A stretch of 64,000 nucleotides of DNA from Neoceratodus forsteri (lineage: Eukaryota; Chordata; Ceratodontiformes; Ceratodontidae): assembly GCA_016271365.2 (NCBI GenBank), contig JADMNL010000028.1:57058001-57122000 (forward strand), written 5' to 3'. Shown here in pieces: positions 33,476 to 44,670 of the stretch. The notes beneath the pieces are model-generated. The model made no database searches, was not told the origin of the DNA, and saw nothing but the letters and a program-made list of their open reading frames with translations. The position numbers and the translations under genes are program-made. Within the stretch, counting starts at the first letter, position 1. Every line of letters begins with the position of its first letter.

Positions 33476-34009
33476 AATTAAAAGTTATAGTTTTCTACTG
33501 CTTGTTGTGTCTGGGAAATAAATGTTTAAATATCAAGTCCTATCAGTGTTTGACATGACTGTTTGGCCAAAAAATAAAACATGGACCACAGGTTTTAACA
33601 AACTCTAGTCAGAGCCAAAATGGCTACGGCAAACTTCCAATGTCAAAGGATTTCCGCCAAGTGCTACCGAGTGCCATCGCTAAGATGGCGGCAGTGATGT
33701 AACTATGCATTGGCAACACTCCTGCATGCATACTTGTGGTGAATGGCATTTGCCATTCCCAAAATGGTGGCACAGGTGGAACTGTGCAGGTGTGGTTCAT
33801 GCCCCAGAATGCAGAAGTGAAAGCCGAAATAGTGCGGCTGTTTTGGATGTTACTCCATAGTGGTTGATCCTGGCAGAGTACTTCAAGCTCTGATGGACCT
33901 TTGGAAGGATACTTCCAAAAGTCCAATGGAAGTGTGCCATGGTTGGTTGATTTAGGAACTGAAGAAGCAAAACGACTGTAGGCTCCGTCCACAGCCATAC
34001 AAACTGTAA
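33476..34009. other. Unassigned; possibly the 5' part of DIRS-3
   Basis: No clear element. It has small palindromes such as gacctttggaaggatacttc near 33897. A 149-residue minus-strand frame (33624-34073) resembles no known protein. Confidence 0.35.
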
Positions 34010-34205
34010 CTCTTGTTTTCAACTCCTGGCAAAGGCAAACTGTCCATGCTTTGTTTACAATGCCTGGGGCCAAATCACACTTTTATAAATTGTGACCCAT
34101 ACCAAACGTTTTGCCCCAAAACCCAAAAGAAAAGGGTTAGAAAGAGGAAATGTTTATGGCTTCTCAGGTTGCATTTATACCCTGCACAATGTTTAAGGTG
34201 AGCAA
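34010..34205 (+). pseudogene. DIRS-3 gag zinc-finger-like fragment
   Basis: Reads LCLQCLGPNHTFINC with a basic tail KTQKKRVRKRK. The CxxCLGxxHxxxxC spacing matches the gag zinc region of DIRS-1 and DIRS-2 (CVYCLGFDHLDSDC). The distance to the acidic gag segment at 35440 is ~1 kb longer than in DIRS-1, suggesting intervening unrelated sequence. Confidence 0.5.
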
Positions 34206-35000
34206 ATATGGGTAGGTTAGTAGGTAGCTTTACAAAATCAACACAAACATACAATGATGCCCAATGATGCATCGTAACCAAATTTATTTTGTATAATAAA
34301 TAGATTATGTAGGTTACAAATTAGTGCTTTCGCTTGAATAAAGTGCCCAAAAATGTACCCAAGTTACTTAGGATAAACTACCATACGTTTTGCTATTGAC
34401 TTTTGTTAGAGTACATTTTAAAATTGCAAAACAACCTACCCAGTCAAATGCGCCAGGCACCACTAACCCTTGAGCTTCGCCTCACTGGCTTCCTAACAGG
34501 GTGTAGGATCAAGACCCCAAGGGTCTTAAATACCCAAAGTGCACGTACAATACAGAATTCAATTAAACAATAATTACAAGAAAATAGTACCCATTTTAAA
34601 CAGTAAAAAGGCTCTCTGTCCTTTTAAAATTCATCTTCTTAACTCTTATTCTCATGCTTCTTATCTATAATAGAGCTTAGATAGCCCCCAACGTATCCGT
34701 ATCATTTTATATCCATATTTTAGGGTACATTGTCGTTTAAACTCTTGTCTTTACTAATGTTATACTTGTTTTGTTGTCCTCTGCTTTAGAATACAATCTC
34801 CAAATAGATATATAAAAGATAACCAGCAGCACTTTAATTTCTTCTTATTTGTGCACAAATATATTGAACTAGGGGGTGACAGAGAACAAAAATTACTGAC
34901 CAATATCAAAATTACTATTTTGATTAAAAAATCCTCTTATATACACTTTCAATGGATTAATCCAACAAATCAAAACTTCAACCGGAGAGGATAACCAGTA
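34206..35000. other. Unassigned AT-rich sequence within DIRS-3 span
   Basis: No ORF or known repeat. It sits between two gag-like pieces, so it is probably an insertion or a diverged internal region. Confidence 0.35.
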
Positions 35001-35039
35001 TGAATATACATACTACCTTCATTCTAGGGAGTGTAAGTG

Positions 35040-36150
35040 GACCTTGCTTTTATGTCACCAAACCACAGAAAGGCTCAAAGGGAGCTCACAGTGAAGGGGG
35101 AAAGCATGCAGCAGGGGGTTCTTCTCCTCATAGGCAGCAGGCTCTGCCACAGCAGTCAGAAAAGACAAAACGCTGCTGCTCAGCCCCGTGAAAGGCACTA
35201 AAATGACAGTAACGATACTGGGGTGTCTGAAGGGGGAACCCTGACCAACAATGGCAGAAATACAAAGAAGACAGCCTCAGAGCAGATGCTGGAACCAGTA
35301 TCTGCCAAGAAAACACAGACAAAACAAAAAAAATAGTATCCCTGCCACTCCTTCTGTAAAGGAAAAGAAGAAGGCAGAAGTGGAACAGAATCAAATGCCT
35401 GCCCTTTAGCAGAGGACATGACAGAGGTGTGGCATTTTTTTTTCAGACTTTCCAGGCCATGGAAAATGTATTCATTGTACCTGCCCTCCCTCCTCAGGTT
35501 TCAGAGCAGCGGCCTGTACAGGAAGGGGATAGGTATTATGAAGAGGAGGAGGAGGAGGATGGTGAGCCTATAGAACATGATGGTCCCCTGAGCAGGAGTT
35601 TGGTTCCTCTCCTAGAATCACTGAGGATCATACATCTTACTCTTCTTACATGAAACAGATGGTGAATACCTTCAACACTCCTATCATAAAACAGAGGACG
35701 GTGATGAGGAAGTGGAGTTCATGGACATGATGGAAGTAGCCCCTACAAGAAGACTAGTGGTCCCCATCCACACGTTCATCAAAAAAGCCACATAAAAAAA
35801 TCATGTCAACACCTAATGCAGCAGTTAGCATTGGTACAAAACAAATAAAAACTATTAGCTGAATCTGCTGAAGAAACAGTGGGTAGATTAGCTGTATGTC
35901 TGCATTGATCATGAAGGAGTGGTACAAATGGCTTCCTTGAGAAGGGAAAGGAACCTCTCTGCACTGCCTCCTGAAAAGGATTCTGGGAAACAGAATATCA
36001 TGGCCAATAAACTGTACAAAGCAGCTTCTCTGTTTCATAGACAGGCCACTTCTTTGGCCTGCACAGCTCAGTACCACAAAGTATGCTGTGCTGACTCTGA
36101 GTGATGAAGTGACACAAGACCTGTCAGTGACAGTACAGTCTGTCATGGAG
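35040..36150 (+). pseudogene. DIRS-3 gag-like region
   Basis: Contains a Gln/Ser-rich piece (HAAGGSSPHRQQALPQQ), an acidic block EGDRYYEEEEEEDGEPIEHD (35530-35590), and a segment LPPEKDSGKQNIMANKLYKA with FHRQATSLACTAQYHKVC (35960-36085). The last segment aligns with DIRS-2 gag (TPDKDFRKVDTMARKQYLA, then YTARYQKPRW). It ends abruptly at DIRS-2, and the frame is broken in places. Confidence 0.7.
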
Positions 36151-36360
36151 GCCAGCAAGAAAAAATTACTCACCTTAGTAAAGTGTTTCTTCTAATGGAG
36201 TCTTGCTGTATTCTGACATTATGCAGTTAGCCCCAGCACTTGAACTGCTCCAGAGAGGAAAGAGTTAACTCTATGCCAGAGCATAGAACGTTGGGCTCGA
36301 GCTCAGTTCAAACCTCTGTCTGCTGCACTTCAAAGTGTAACCATCAGATTCTTATGAGCT
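36151..36360 (-). repeat. DIRS-2 3' inverted terminal repeat
   Basis: From aaaaaattactcaccttagt through gagtcttgctgtattctgac to gtaaccatcagattct. The inner part is the reverse complement of 41620-41770. Confidence 0.85.
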
Positions 36361-36609
36361 AATATTAACTAACTAACTATACCTCCTAGGTGGAAATTGT
36401 AAATCAACTAGCTAAAAGGCAACCAATTTTTTGGGTCCCAAAAGACTCAAGTCGAGAACCCCAAAACAATAACCAGGTAGTGAACAACATAACTACAAAA
36501 AAGAACATAACAGAACCCATTCCCCCTTTCTAAAAGGGGGAATACCAAAAGCACCCCTGAGGTGCAGCACTGTACCTGCCAACCCACTTCCCAAAAACCA
36601 GGTTCTGAG

Positions 36610-36725
36610 ATTGGAGGCATGGAGGTCAGAATACAGCAAGGCTCCATTAGAAGAAACACAGTTACTAAGGTGAGTAATTTTTGCTTCAAACAACATGAAG
36701 TCTTGCTGTATTCTGACATTATGCA
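36610..36725. repeat. DIRS-2 internal complementary region
   Basis: aaggctccattagaagaaac then actaaggtgagtaatttttg matches the reverse of the 3' end. The adjoining cttcaaacaacatgaagtct then tgctgtattctgac matches the reverse of the 5' end. The two termini are joined here as in a circle junction. Confidence 0.88.
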
Positions 36726-36727
36726 GA

Positions 36728-37361
36728 CTACCAAGCAGTACCTCCAAGGAGGAGGGTACTGAACCTATTTTGGAATAGGTTCTGCAGTACTGCTGTACCA
36801 AACCTAGCATCACTTCTAGCCTGGATATCCAGAGAGTAATGCTTGGTGAATGTATGGACTGTTTTCCAGATGGCTGCTTTGCATATTTCTAGTAAACGTA
36901 TATCTCTGGTAGCAGCCGGAGAAGCAGCTGTACTTCTAGTCGAATGAGCCCTCAGGCCTGAGGGGGGTATTTTGCCTAGCTTTTCATAGCAGAATTGTAT
37001 ACAAGAGACAATCCACCTAGCAATAGTTCTCTTAGTAGCAGGTGTACCCTTTCCCACTTCACCATAAGTAAAAAAACAACTGAGGACAGTCAAACTTCAG
37101 TGTTGTAGCTAAGTGCCCTTTTAACATCCAAACTGTGTAATCTCTCTCCCTCTGAAGAAGAATGATCAGTGAAGAACACAGGAAGAGACATGGACTGGTT
37201 CAGATAAAAATCTGAAACCACTTTGGGTAATAACCTCCAGTTGGCTCTAAGGACCACCTTATCTCTATGGAATGAAATAAAATCAGGCTCCACTGACAGA
37301 GCTTGTAATTCACTGATACGCCTTGCAGAGGTTATAGCTACCAGGAACACAGTTTTTCAGG
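36728..37361 (-). pseudogene. DIRS-2 tyrosine recombinase, catalytic part
   Basis: Two frames. At 37090-37350, FLVAITSARRISELQALS carries the catalytic Arg in SARRISEL, with DFISFHRDKVVLRAN. At 36728-37093, FFTYGEVGKGTPATK, then LRAHSTRSTAAS with the HxxR catalytic pair (HSTR), then AIWKTVHTFTKHYSLD with the probable nucleophilic Tyr. All visible catalytic residues are present, but the domain is split by frameshifts between it and the N-terminal part (in the 37362-39527 frame). Confidence 0.85.
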
Positions 37362-39527
37362 TCAAGTACTTAAGCTCTGCTGAGGCCAAAGGCTCAGAAG
37401 GGGGTTGCATAAGCTGGGCAATGCAAACATTAAGATCCCAAGGAGGAGTAGGGTCCTTAAAGGGAGGGTTGGTATGAAGCAAACCTTTAAAGAACTTACA
37501 GAAAACAGGATGAGGTGCCAGGGAGGAAGCTTTCCCACTGACAGAAATGCAGAGACAGTTGTCAAGTGTACTTTCAGAGTGGCTAGCCTGAAGCCTAAGC
37601 CATTGTGATGAACCATACAATCCAGGACTGTAGCCAAATCAGCAGTATCTGGAGAGACATCCCTATTGGAACACCAGATGCTGAATCCTTTCCATTTGGA
37701 ATTATAAGTTTTTCTGGTGGCAGGTTTATGAGAGGCTTTGAGAATATCCAGAACCCCTTGAGACAGATACAGACTTGAATATTCTAACTCCTCAAGAGCC
37801 ACGCCTTGAGATTGAGAGACCAAAGGCTGGGGTACCATATGCTCCCCTGAGAGGAGGTTAACAGATTGTGTTTCTTGGGAAGAGATATGGGAAGATGGAC
37901 TGCTAGGGATAGCAACAGAGGATACCAAGGCTGCCTGGCTGAATCTGGTGCAATCAGGATCACTTTGCATGATTGTGATCTTATCTTGACCAGAACCTTG
38001 AACAACAGAGGAAAGGGGGAAAAGGCATACAGAAATGTCCCCTGCCAGTCCAGAACTAGAGCATCCAGGGGGACTGAGCCCATGACTGGGGGTCTGCAGC
38101 AGAATAGAGGAAGTTGATGATTGTCTGGGGGCTGCAAAGAGATCTATTTCTGGAGTGCCCCTTCTTGAGAAAATTACATTCAGCACTAGGGGGTCCAGGG
38201 ACCATTCATGATGGCCCTGAGATATCCTACTCAGAGCATCTGCTAGCACATTGTCCTTCCCTGGAAGGTGGACTGCTACCAGAGACGTCTGCAGGGAATA
38301 AGCCAGAGACCATAATTTCGTGGCTTCCGTGCACAAGGCCGTAGACTGAGTGCCTCCCTGCTTGTTGATGTACCACATGGTGGTGGTGCTGTCTGTCCTG
38401 ACCTGAACCACCTTGTTCTGTACTGAGTCTGAGAAAGCTTGAAGAGCCAGGTACACTGCCCTGAGCTCCAGAAGGTTGATATGAAGTAGAGACTCCTGAG
38501 AGGACCAAACTCCCTGTGCTGTGAGGGCTCCCAAGTGAGCTCCCCACCCCAGAAGAGAAGCATCTGTGGTTAATACCACAGAATGAGTCTGCATGATGAA
38601 TGGGACTCCTTGTCTGAGGTTGTCCTGACCCAACCACCATTGGAGAGCCTGGATCAGAGTCTGAGTCACTGGAATCAGTTTAGTTAGAGGATCTTTTTTC
38701 TGAGACCAAAAGGATCTTAGATGAAATTGAATGTCCCTCATCTGAAATCTGGCTCCCTGTACCACTGCAGTGGAAGCTGCCATGTGGCCCAGGAGTGAAA
38801 GAAAATGCCTTGAAGGTCGAGACACCAGAAGGCAGAAAGAAGAAGAAGCTAGGTCTGTAAGGGCCTTTACCCTTGCCAGAGGAAGGAAGGCTTTTGCTTG
38901 GACAGTGTCCAACTCTAGTCCTGCAAAGGTCAGGAGTTGCACTGGTTCAAGAACTGACTTTGAAAGACTGAGGAAGAATCCCAGAGAAATGAGCAATTGT
39001 TGTGTCACTTGCAGGTTTGACTCAACTTGGTCTGGAGACTGCCCCACAATGAGCCAGTTGTCCAGGTATGGAAAAATGGAAATATTTTGTCCCCTTAGAA
39101 AGGTCACTACTACTGCTAGGCATTTTGTGAATACCTTTGGTGCTGATGTTAGTCCAAAGGGCATTGCTCTGAACTGATAATGGCCTGAAGGCAATTCGAA
39201 CCTGAGGTACTTTCTGTGGGAGCACCTGATGGGAATGTGAAAGTAGGCATCCTTGAGGTCCAGGGAGACTAACCAATCCCCTATCCTCAGAGAGGGAAGA
39301 ATTACTCCCAGTGTTACCATTCTGAATTTTGGCTTGATTAGATGCTTGTTTAAGTATTTTAGGTCTAGGATGGGCCTCCACTCCAGAGTCTTTTTTGGGG
39401 TAAGGAAGTATCTGGAGTACAGACTCTTGCCTCTGTGTGGAGTAGGAACTCTCTCAACGGCTCTGACCTTCAGCTTTGGAAATTTTTTGACGCTGAGAGC
39501 TAGTCCCTGGCTTACTACCTCCAGGAC
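37362..39527 (-). CDS. DIRS-2 reverse transcriptase-RNase H-recombinase N-terminus (longest element ORF)
   Basis: Open for about 721 codons on the minus strand after an in-frame TGA at 39528-39530; the first Met is at 39320 (652 residues). Order: KKTLEWRPILDLKYLNKHLI, RT motif A LVSLDLKDAYFHIPI, MPFGLTSAPKVFTKCLAV, then the catalytic box IFPYLDNWLIVG, in which YLDD has become YLDN. RNase H: LTTDASLLGWGAHL, LLELRAVYLALQAF, VVQVRTDSTTTMWYINKQ and LPGKDNVLADALSRIS. Near the end is the recombinase SAM-like domain (KPATRKTYNSKWKGFSIWC). The TGA replaces a Trp codon kept in DIRS-1 (KWVLEV), and the frame ends by a frameshift before the recombinase catalytic domain. It is therefore not functional as it stands. 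Confidence 0.88.
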   Translation of the reverse strand, partial: VLEVVSQGLALSVKKFPKLKVRAVERVPTPHRGKSLYSRYFLTPKKTLEWRPILDLKYLNKHLIKPKFRMVTLGVILPSLRIGDWLVSLDLKDAYFHIPIRCSHRKYLRFELPSGHYQFRAMPFGLTSAPKVFTKCLAVVVTFLRGQNISIFPYLDNWLIVGQSPDQVESNLQVTQQLLISLGFFLSLSKSVLEPVQLLTFAGLELDTVQAKAFLPLARVKALTDLASSSFCLLVSRPSRHFLSLLGHMAASTAVVQGARFQMRDIQFHLRSFWSQKKDPLTKLIPVTQTLIQALQWWLGQDNLRQGVPFIMQTHSVVLTTDASLLGWGAHLGALTAQGVWSSQESLLHINLLELRAVYLALQAFSDSVQNKVVQVRTDSTTTMWYINKQGGTQSTALCTEATKLWSLAYSLQTSLVAVHLPGKDNVLADALSRISQGHHEWSLDPLVLNVIFSRRGTPEIDLFAAPRQSSTSSILLQTPSHGLSPPGCSSSGLAGDISVCLFPLSSVVQGSGQDKITIMQSDPDCTRFSQAALVSSVAIPSSPSSHISSQETQSVNLLSGEHMVPQPLVSQSQGVALEELEYSSLYLSQGVLDILKASHKPATRKTYNSKWKGFSIWCSNRDVSPDTADLATVLDCMVHHNGLGFRLATLKVHLTTVSAFLSVGKLPPWHLILFSVSSLKVCFIPTLPLRTLLLLGILMFALPSLCNPLLSLWPQQSLST

Positions 39528-39618
39528 TCACTTGTCTGAGGTAACAGACTGCCAGGCCTGGAAGTAGTAAGCCAGCCTGCCTCCTACTGGAACTGGGGAG
39601 TCGACCCAGGCTGACACA

Positions 39619-41230
39619 TCAGGGTGTCTGCTTGGCAGGAGCCTTAGACTGAGAGGAGGATGCAGCCCTGCTCATCCCTCTTCTGCCTCTCCCTCTGAAG
39701 AACCCCCTCTGAGGAAAAGGAGAGGAGGCCTGTGCCTGGTAGAAAGGCATGTGAAAAGGCCTGCCCCTGCCCCTAGCCTGCTGCTTTTGAGGAGTTGCCT
39801 GTCTTTCCTTGGCCTGTGCACTCCTGTAAGTGGTTCTGTACTCATCCATCTTTTTCATGTAATTCTCTGTCTGCTCCCCAAACAGAGAATTACCCACCAC
39901 AGGGAAATCCATGGCCTTAGCCTGAGTGTCCTGCGAGAGGCTAGTACATCTGAGCCAAGCGAATCTCCGAAGAGACACAGATGTAGCCATGACTTATGAT
40001 ACCACATTATTTGAGTCCACAGCAGCATGAAACTGAACCTTAGATGCCTCAATCCCTTCAGCTGCCACCTTCTGCAGCTGCTTGGCTAGCTAGGGGGAAG
40101 CCTGTTTAGCCAGTTCCAGAACAGTATCCCATCTCGGCTTCTGGTATCTGGCTGTGTAAGCCATATACTTTGCCTGCCTGAGTCCCAAGGAGGATGCCAA
40201 GTACTGTTTTCTGGCCATAGTATCCACCTTTCTAAAGTCTTTATCTGGGGTGTGTGAAGCCAAAAGTATATTAGCCATGTCACAGGCTGCAGCCTGCACT
40301 ACCCCAACATGGCTGCATTGGTGGAGCAAGAACTGTGTACCCGAGACTGAAAGCATATACCTCCTGTCCATTCTTTTATCCACAAGAGGTAAAGAATTTG
40401 GTGTTAGGAGAATTTTTTGTGTCTGTTTCCCAAGAGATTTATGGAGGGGAAATAGACAGCCTTTTGGACTCTGGGTTGTGCGTCATTTCTACGAAATCTG
40501 GCTCCTCTTGTTCCTCAACATCTTCAACCAAAGGGAGCTGGAGGGTCTCTGCCACTTTTTTGTAGAACAAATAGTGGAAAGGGGACTCAAAGCCTAGGGG
40601 GGAAACCTTAGAATGCCTGTCTGGGGAGATGTCCGGTTCAGTGGGCTCATCCAGACCTTCCACACCATCATCATCATCGTCGCCGTTGTCCTCTTCCTCC
40701 TCTTCCCATTCCGGTTCATAAAACTCATCCGGACAGTATTCCAGAACCGGAGGAACCGACCGAACCGAGCGCCTACCAAGAGGCACGGATCAGACGGAAC
40801 CGGAAGGAGCGATTGTACAATACTTATTGCTCTGGCTCTTTCTTTGGCGGTTGGATGCTAAGAATCTGGATCCGAACCGGCCGATTTCCTCTTTTCTTCA
40901 ATGGAACCGACCCCTCAGGATCAGCTCCTCTTTGCCTGAGGAAGTATCGCCCAGGTCAGTGGGCACTCCCTCAGGTTCGGTCGGAACCGAACCGGGCTGG
41001 CCATCCAGATCAGCGGACTTCTTGGCCTCCTTGTCCCTGAGCCTACCCAATCTCTTATCCAGGGTAGCCTTCAGAAAATTCTTACATATTTGGCAGTCTG
41101 AATCGAGGTGGTCAAACCCCAGACAATAAACACAGGTGGTGTGAGGGTCTGCCTTAGCAAAGGCATCACCACACTCACTACAGTGTTGAAACCCAGTGGG
41201 CCCAGTTTTTCTCTTTGGTTTCTCAGACAT
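39619..41230 (-). pseudogene. DIRS-2 gag-like ORF1 (frameshifted)
   Basis: The ATG at 41230 opens a 110-residue frame, MSEKPKRKTGPTGFQHC, with an intact zinc-binding pattern CSEC then DPHTTCVYCLGFDHLDSDCQIC. Then, in other frames, come an acidic block EWEEEEEDNGDDDDDGVEG with VEDVEEQEEPDFVEMT (40439-40786), a segment with VQAAACDMANILLAS and YTARYQKPRWDTVLELAKQA (40090-40383), and an Arg/Gly-rich C-terminus RGRGRPFHMPF and GRGRRGMSRAA (39619-39990). The basic tail and zinc finger suggest nucleic-acid binding. Frames change at least three times. Confidence 0.83.
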
Positions 41231-41569
41231 GGCCAGGCTAACAACTTACCCATAACAGTTTAAAAGCCAGGTAAGACCCCCTATCAGTTACCAACTGTGT
41301 TATGGGTCATGGAAAAAAACATTTAAAATTCATTTTTTTTAAAACCGATGGGAACCGGTACCTAACACTGTAAAACAGAAAAATTAAATCTAACACAATC
41401 GGTTCCAAACCAAACTGATCAACAAGTTTTTACAATTTCCACAGAAAAAAGCACAATAAAAACTAAAGTCCACTACCTACAACACTTACTTTACCGCAGA
41501 CAGGGATTTGAAGCCAAAAGAAATCAATGAAAAAACGGTATTTAGATGGGCTGACTTAACCGAACCGAG

Positions 41570-41792
41570 CAGGTGAAGGGGCAGTCTCCGGAGTGACTGT
41601 TCAGTTAGGCAGAGTAAAGAATCTGACGGTTACACTTTGAAGTGCTGCAGACTGAGGTCTGAACTGAGCTCAAGCTCAATGTTCTATGCTCAGGCATAGA
41701 TTTAACTCTTTCCTCTCTGGGGCAGTTCAAGTGCTGGGGCTAACTGCATATGTCAGAATACAGCAAGACTTCATGTTGTTTGAAAGAAAGAG
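41570..41792 (-). repeat. DIRS-2 5' inverted terminal repeat
   Basis: Runs from the gcagtctccggagtgactgt region to gcaagacttcatgttgtttg. A related sequence without the rest of the element is present at 60470-60663. Confidence 0.85.
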
Positions 41793-44560
41793 CTCATGGC
41801 ATGCTGCAACTCTAGGTCTAAGCCACAGCCAAAACAGAACCCCTGACAGTTTTCGAAGGTCTCCAGTCAGCCATTGCCAATGGGAGGAAGGCTGAACCAC
41901 TACTTCCAGGAAAGGGAGAGGATTGAGAGAAATCACCCCAGGCAAGTGGGTCCTGGAAGTAGTAGGTCTGGAGTTGTCACTGCAATTTTAAAGGTTTCCA
42001 AAACGGCAGGGACCCAAAAACTTTCCAGTTCATTCAATAACAGAAATAATTCATTTAGAACTGGAAGTGAAGAAGTTATTGCATGCAAGAGTGGTACAAA
42101 AGTCCCTCTGTATCTCTGTGGGGCAAGGGTGACTTTAAAAATGCTTACTAATCCAAAAGAAATGGCACAGTAATACCAGCTCTACATCTAGAAGGTTGGA
42201 TCGGGTCCATGAATCTGAAGGATGCCTACAGGTTGGCTAGGGTTACTGGATCTGAAGGATACCTACAGGTTGGCTAGGGTCACTGAATCTGAAGGATGCC
42301 TACAGGTTGGCTAGGGTTACTGGATTGGAAGGATGCCTACAGGTTGGCCAGGGTTACTGGATCTGCAGGATGCCTCCTTCCACATCCAAGTCAGACCCAA
42401 GCCACAGGAAGCATCTCAGGTTCAGGCTGGGAAATGGACAGTATCAGTTTATAGACCTACCCTTTGACCTCACCTCAGCATCAAGGGTGTTTAGAAAGAG
42501 CTTAGCTGTGGTGGCAGCCCAACTAAGCAGGCAAAGTGTGGTGGTTTTCCCTTAACCTAGATGACTGACTAGTCTCAGGGAAAATAAAACAGAAGGCAAT
42601 GTGTTACATAAGCACTTTGGAATCCTGGGAGTCCTGATAAACTTGCAGAAGCCCTAAACAAAACCAGTACAGATAATGGACTTCATCAGAGCAGGACTGG
42701 ATGTCCTGCAGTGAAAGGCCATTCTCCACCAGGACAGGATAACAAATCTGATTGCCAGTGCAGAATCATTCATTCCCAGGCTGACCAACCCCTGAAAGGG
42801 ACTTTCTGCATCTGATAGGCCACATGGCTTCATCCACAGTTGTGATGCCATGGGACAGATTTTAAATGAGGGAGATATAGTACCATCTAAGAGGTTACTG
42901 GTCCCCATGGTTGAACCCCCTGTCTCAACTAGTGCCAGTCATAAAAAACTTTGTACAAGCACAAGAATGGTGAACTAATGAAAGCTACCTCAGAGAGGGC
43001 AATCCCTTCCTCCAACAATCACCTATAAAGTTCCTCCCATCCTGATGCCCTATAGAAATAACATGATAATATTCCTCATGACAGATGCTTCACTCCTGGG
43101 GTGGGATGCCCACCTAGAGGTCCACCCAGCAAGTGGCATCTGGAGCCTTCAGAAGGTGCAGGAGCATATAAATCCTCATCGACCCGAGCGCAGTACTACT
43201 GGCAATCCAGTCCTTCTCCTCCCAGTTGCAGGGTTGGTCAGTCCATATTTGGACAGACACAGAGTACCAAAATAATGCACTACATAAACAAATCGGCTGA
43301 AACTAGATCTTCAGAACTGTGCACAGAAGCTATGAGGATCTGGGACCTAGCTTTCTTCCTGGACACAAAGGTCTCTACAGTACATCTGCTAGGCAAGGAC
43401 AATGTGCTGGCACATTCCCTAAGCAGAATCAACCAAGGAAACCACAAGTCGGCTTTGAACCAGCAAGTGCTGCCATTAGTCTCCAGAAGATGAGATCCTA
43501 GAGGAATAGGCCCCATTTGTCTTTCGGGGAAAACAGTCACCTTCCAGAATTTTGCTGTAGGCCGCCAGTCAGGGGCACAGTCCAAAAGGACACCCTAGCC
43601 CTGACTTTGACAAGAAAATTACTGTATGTCTTCCCACAAGTTCCCTCATAGAGAGAGTGCTTCTGAAGCTCAGGGAGGCTAGCAACAATGTGCCTGATAG
43701 TTCCAGACTGTGCCTGGCAGGCATGGTGCTCAAAACTTGTTTTTAAACATTTTTAAAGGCTTCAATCATCTGCAGTGTCCTGGGAGAGAACCAGTTCCCA
43801 GTGGGACTTGCATATCTGTCTTGCCCAACTGATGGAAGCTCCCTTTGAGCCTATGGCTACAGCAGACTTAAAATAAGTCTCCTGGAAAAACGTTTTCCTT
43901 AAGCCATGACATTTGCCAGGAGAGTAAGCAAACTGCAGACCTTTGTGCAGATACAAGCTAAATTATATTCCACATTGAAACAATGTAGTTCTTAGAACCA
44001 GTTGGGAAATACTGCCTATGGTGGTTTCAGAATTCTATCTCAAAGTCAAGTCAGTGACCCTTCCTGTTCTCTTTCTTGAACACTCCACTTCCGATGAAAA
44101 AAAGCTTCACAGTCTTCATGGAAAACAACACTAGGCTGCTACATGGACTGGACAAAGGCTCTCAGATCTCATAGCACACACCTCTTTGTTACCTATGAAG
44201 AGGTTGTGAAAGGTAAACCAATAGTCAAGAAATCTCTCTCATTGAATAGTCTCCTGTATACAGTTCTGCTGCTAGAAAGCTGGAAAACTAGATCCCAGAG
44301 GTCTGTGAGCACACTCCACAAGGGCAGATCTGCTTCTGTGTAGCTACAAGGGCATTGCCCTTCAAGAAATTTGTGAAGTAGCTACATAGAAAACAGTGTA
44401 CACCTTCAAAAAAGCACCAATGTCCGGACATACAGTCCAGGAGGGAATGCCAGTTTTGAAACTGCTGAGCTGAAGAACCTTTTTCCTAAAAAAGGTTGTA
44501 GAACCCTCATCCCAAGATATTGCTTGTGAGTCTGTACCTTTGTAAGGCATCGGTGATAGA
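41793..44560 (+). pseudogene. DIRS-3 RT-RNase H and recombinase remnants
   Basis: Heavily decayed. RT: QYQFIDLPFDLTSASRVFRK and SLAVVAAQLSRQ (42440-42530), where the motif-A region is replaced by a 37-bp tandem array. RNase H: FLMTDASLLGWDAHLEV (43075-43125), MHYINKSAETRSSELCTEA, and LGKDNVLAHSLSR (43390-43428), where the ADALSR Asp is now His. Recombinase: MTFARRVSKLQTFV (about 43908), LFVTYEEVVKGKPIVKK (44143-44343). Stops and frame changes are frequent. Confidence 0.75.
42204..42380 (+). repeat. 37-bp tandem array within the RT motif A coding region
   Basis: ggatgcctacaggttggc-type units start at 42220, 42257, 42294, 42331 and 42368, exactly 37 bp apart, each joined by tagggttactggatctgaa-like sequence. 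The unit corresponds to the LNLKDAY-like motif A of the DIRS RT. Since 37 is not a multiple of three, the motif falls in rotating frames. Confidence 0.9.
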
Positions 44561-44640
44561 TTCATGTTGTTAAAAAAAGAATACTTCACCATCGTAATGT
44601 TGTTTATTCTCAGTGATGCATCAGTGAGCCTCAAAACTTG
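44555..44640. repeat. DIRS-3 internal complementary region (probable)
   Basis: aagaatacttcaccatcgta then atgttgtttattctcagtga tgcatcagtgagcct resembles, reversed, the right end at 45386-45425 (ggctcactgatggatccc, then aagaaacaacatt). Layout and terminal bases (tcatgttgtt) match the ICRs of DIRS-1 and DIRS-2. Confidence 0.6.
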
Positions 44641-44670
44641 AAACTAGGTTCCTACAAGAGTCCGTTCTTG

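Larger units (their letters stand above)
36151..41792 (-). mobile_element. DIRS-2: DIRS retrotransposon nested in DIRS-3
   Basis: A 5.64-kb minus-strand element. Its 5' end is at 41792 (reversed: ttcaaacaacatgaagtctt then gctgtattctgac) and its 3' end at about 36151 (aaaaaattactcaccttagt). It keeps inverted terminal repeats, an ICR at 36610-36725, and gag, RT-RNase H and tyrosine recombinase regions. Length and termini match DIRS-1 closely, so the two are one family with diverged ITR bodies (tgtattctgacattatgcag here, ctatattatgacaattgcag in DIRS-1). It is the better preserved copy. Confidence 0.92.

Noticed and set aside
33624..34073. 149-residue minus-strand open frame
   Set aside because: No known domain, and it overlaps a plus-strand DIRS gag-like segment; probably chance.
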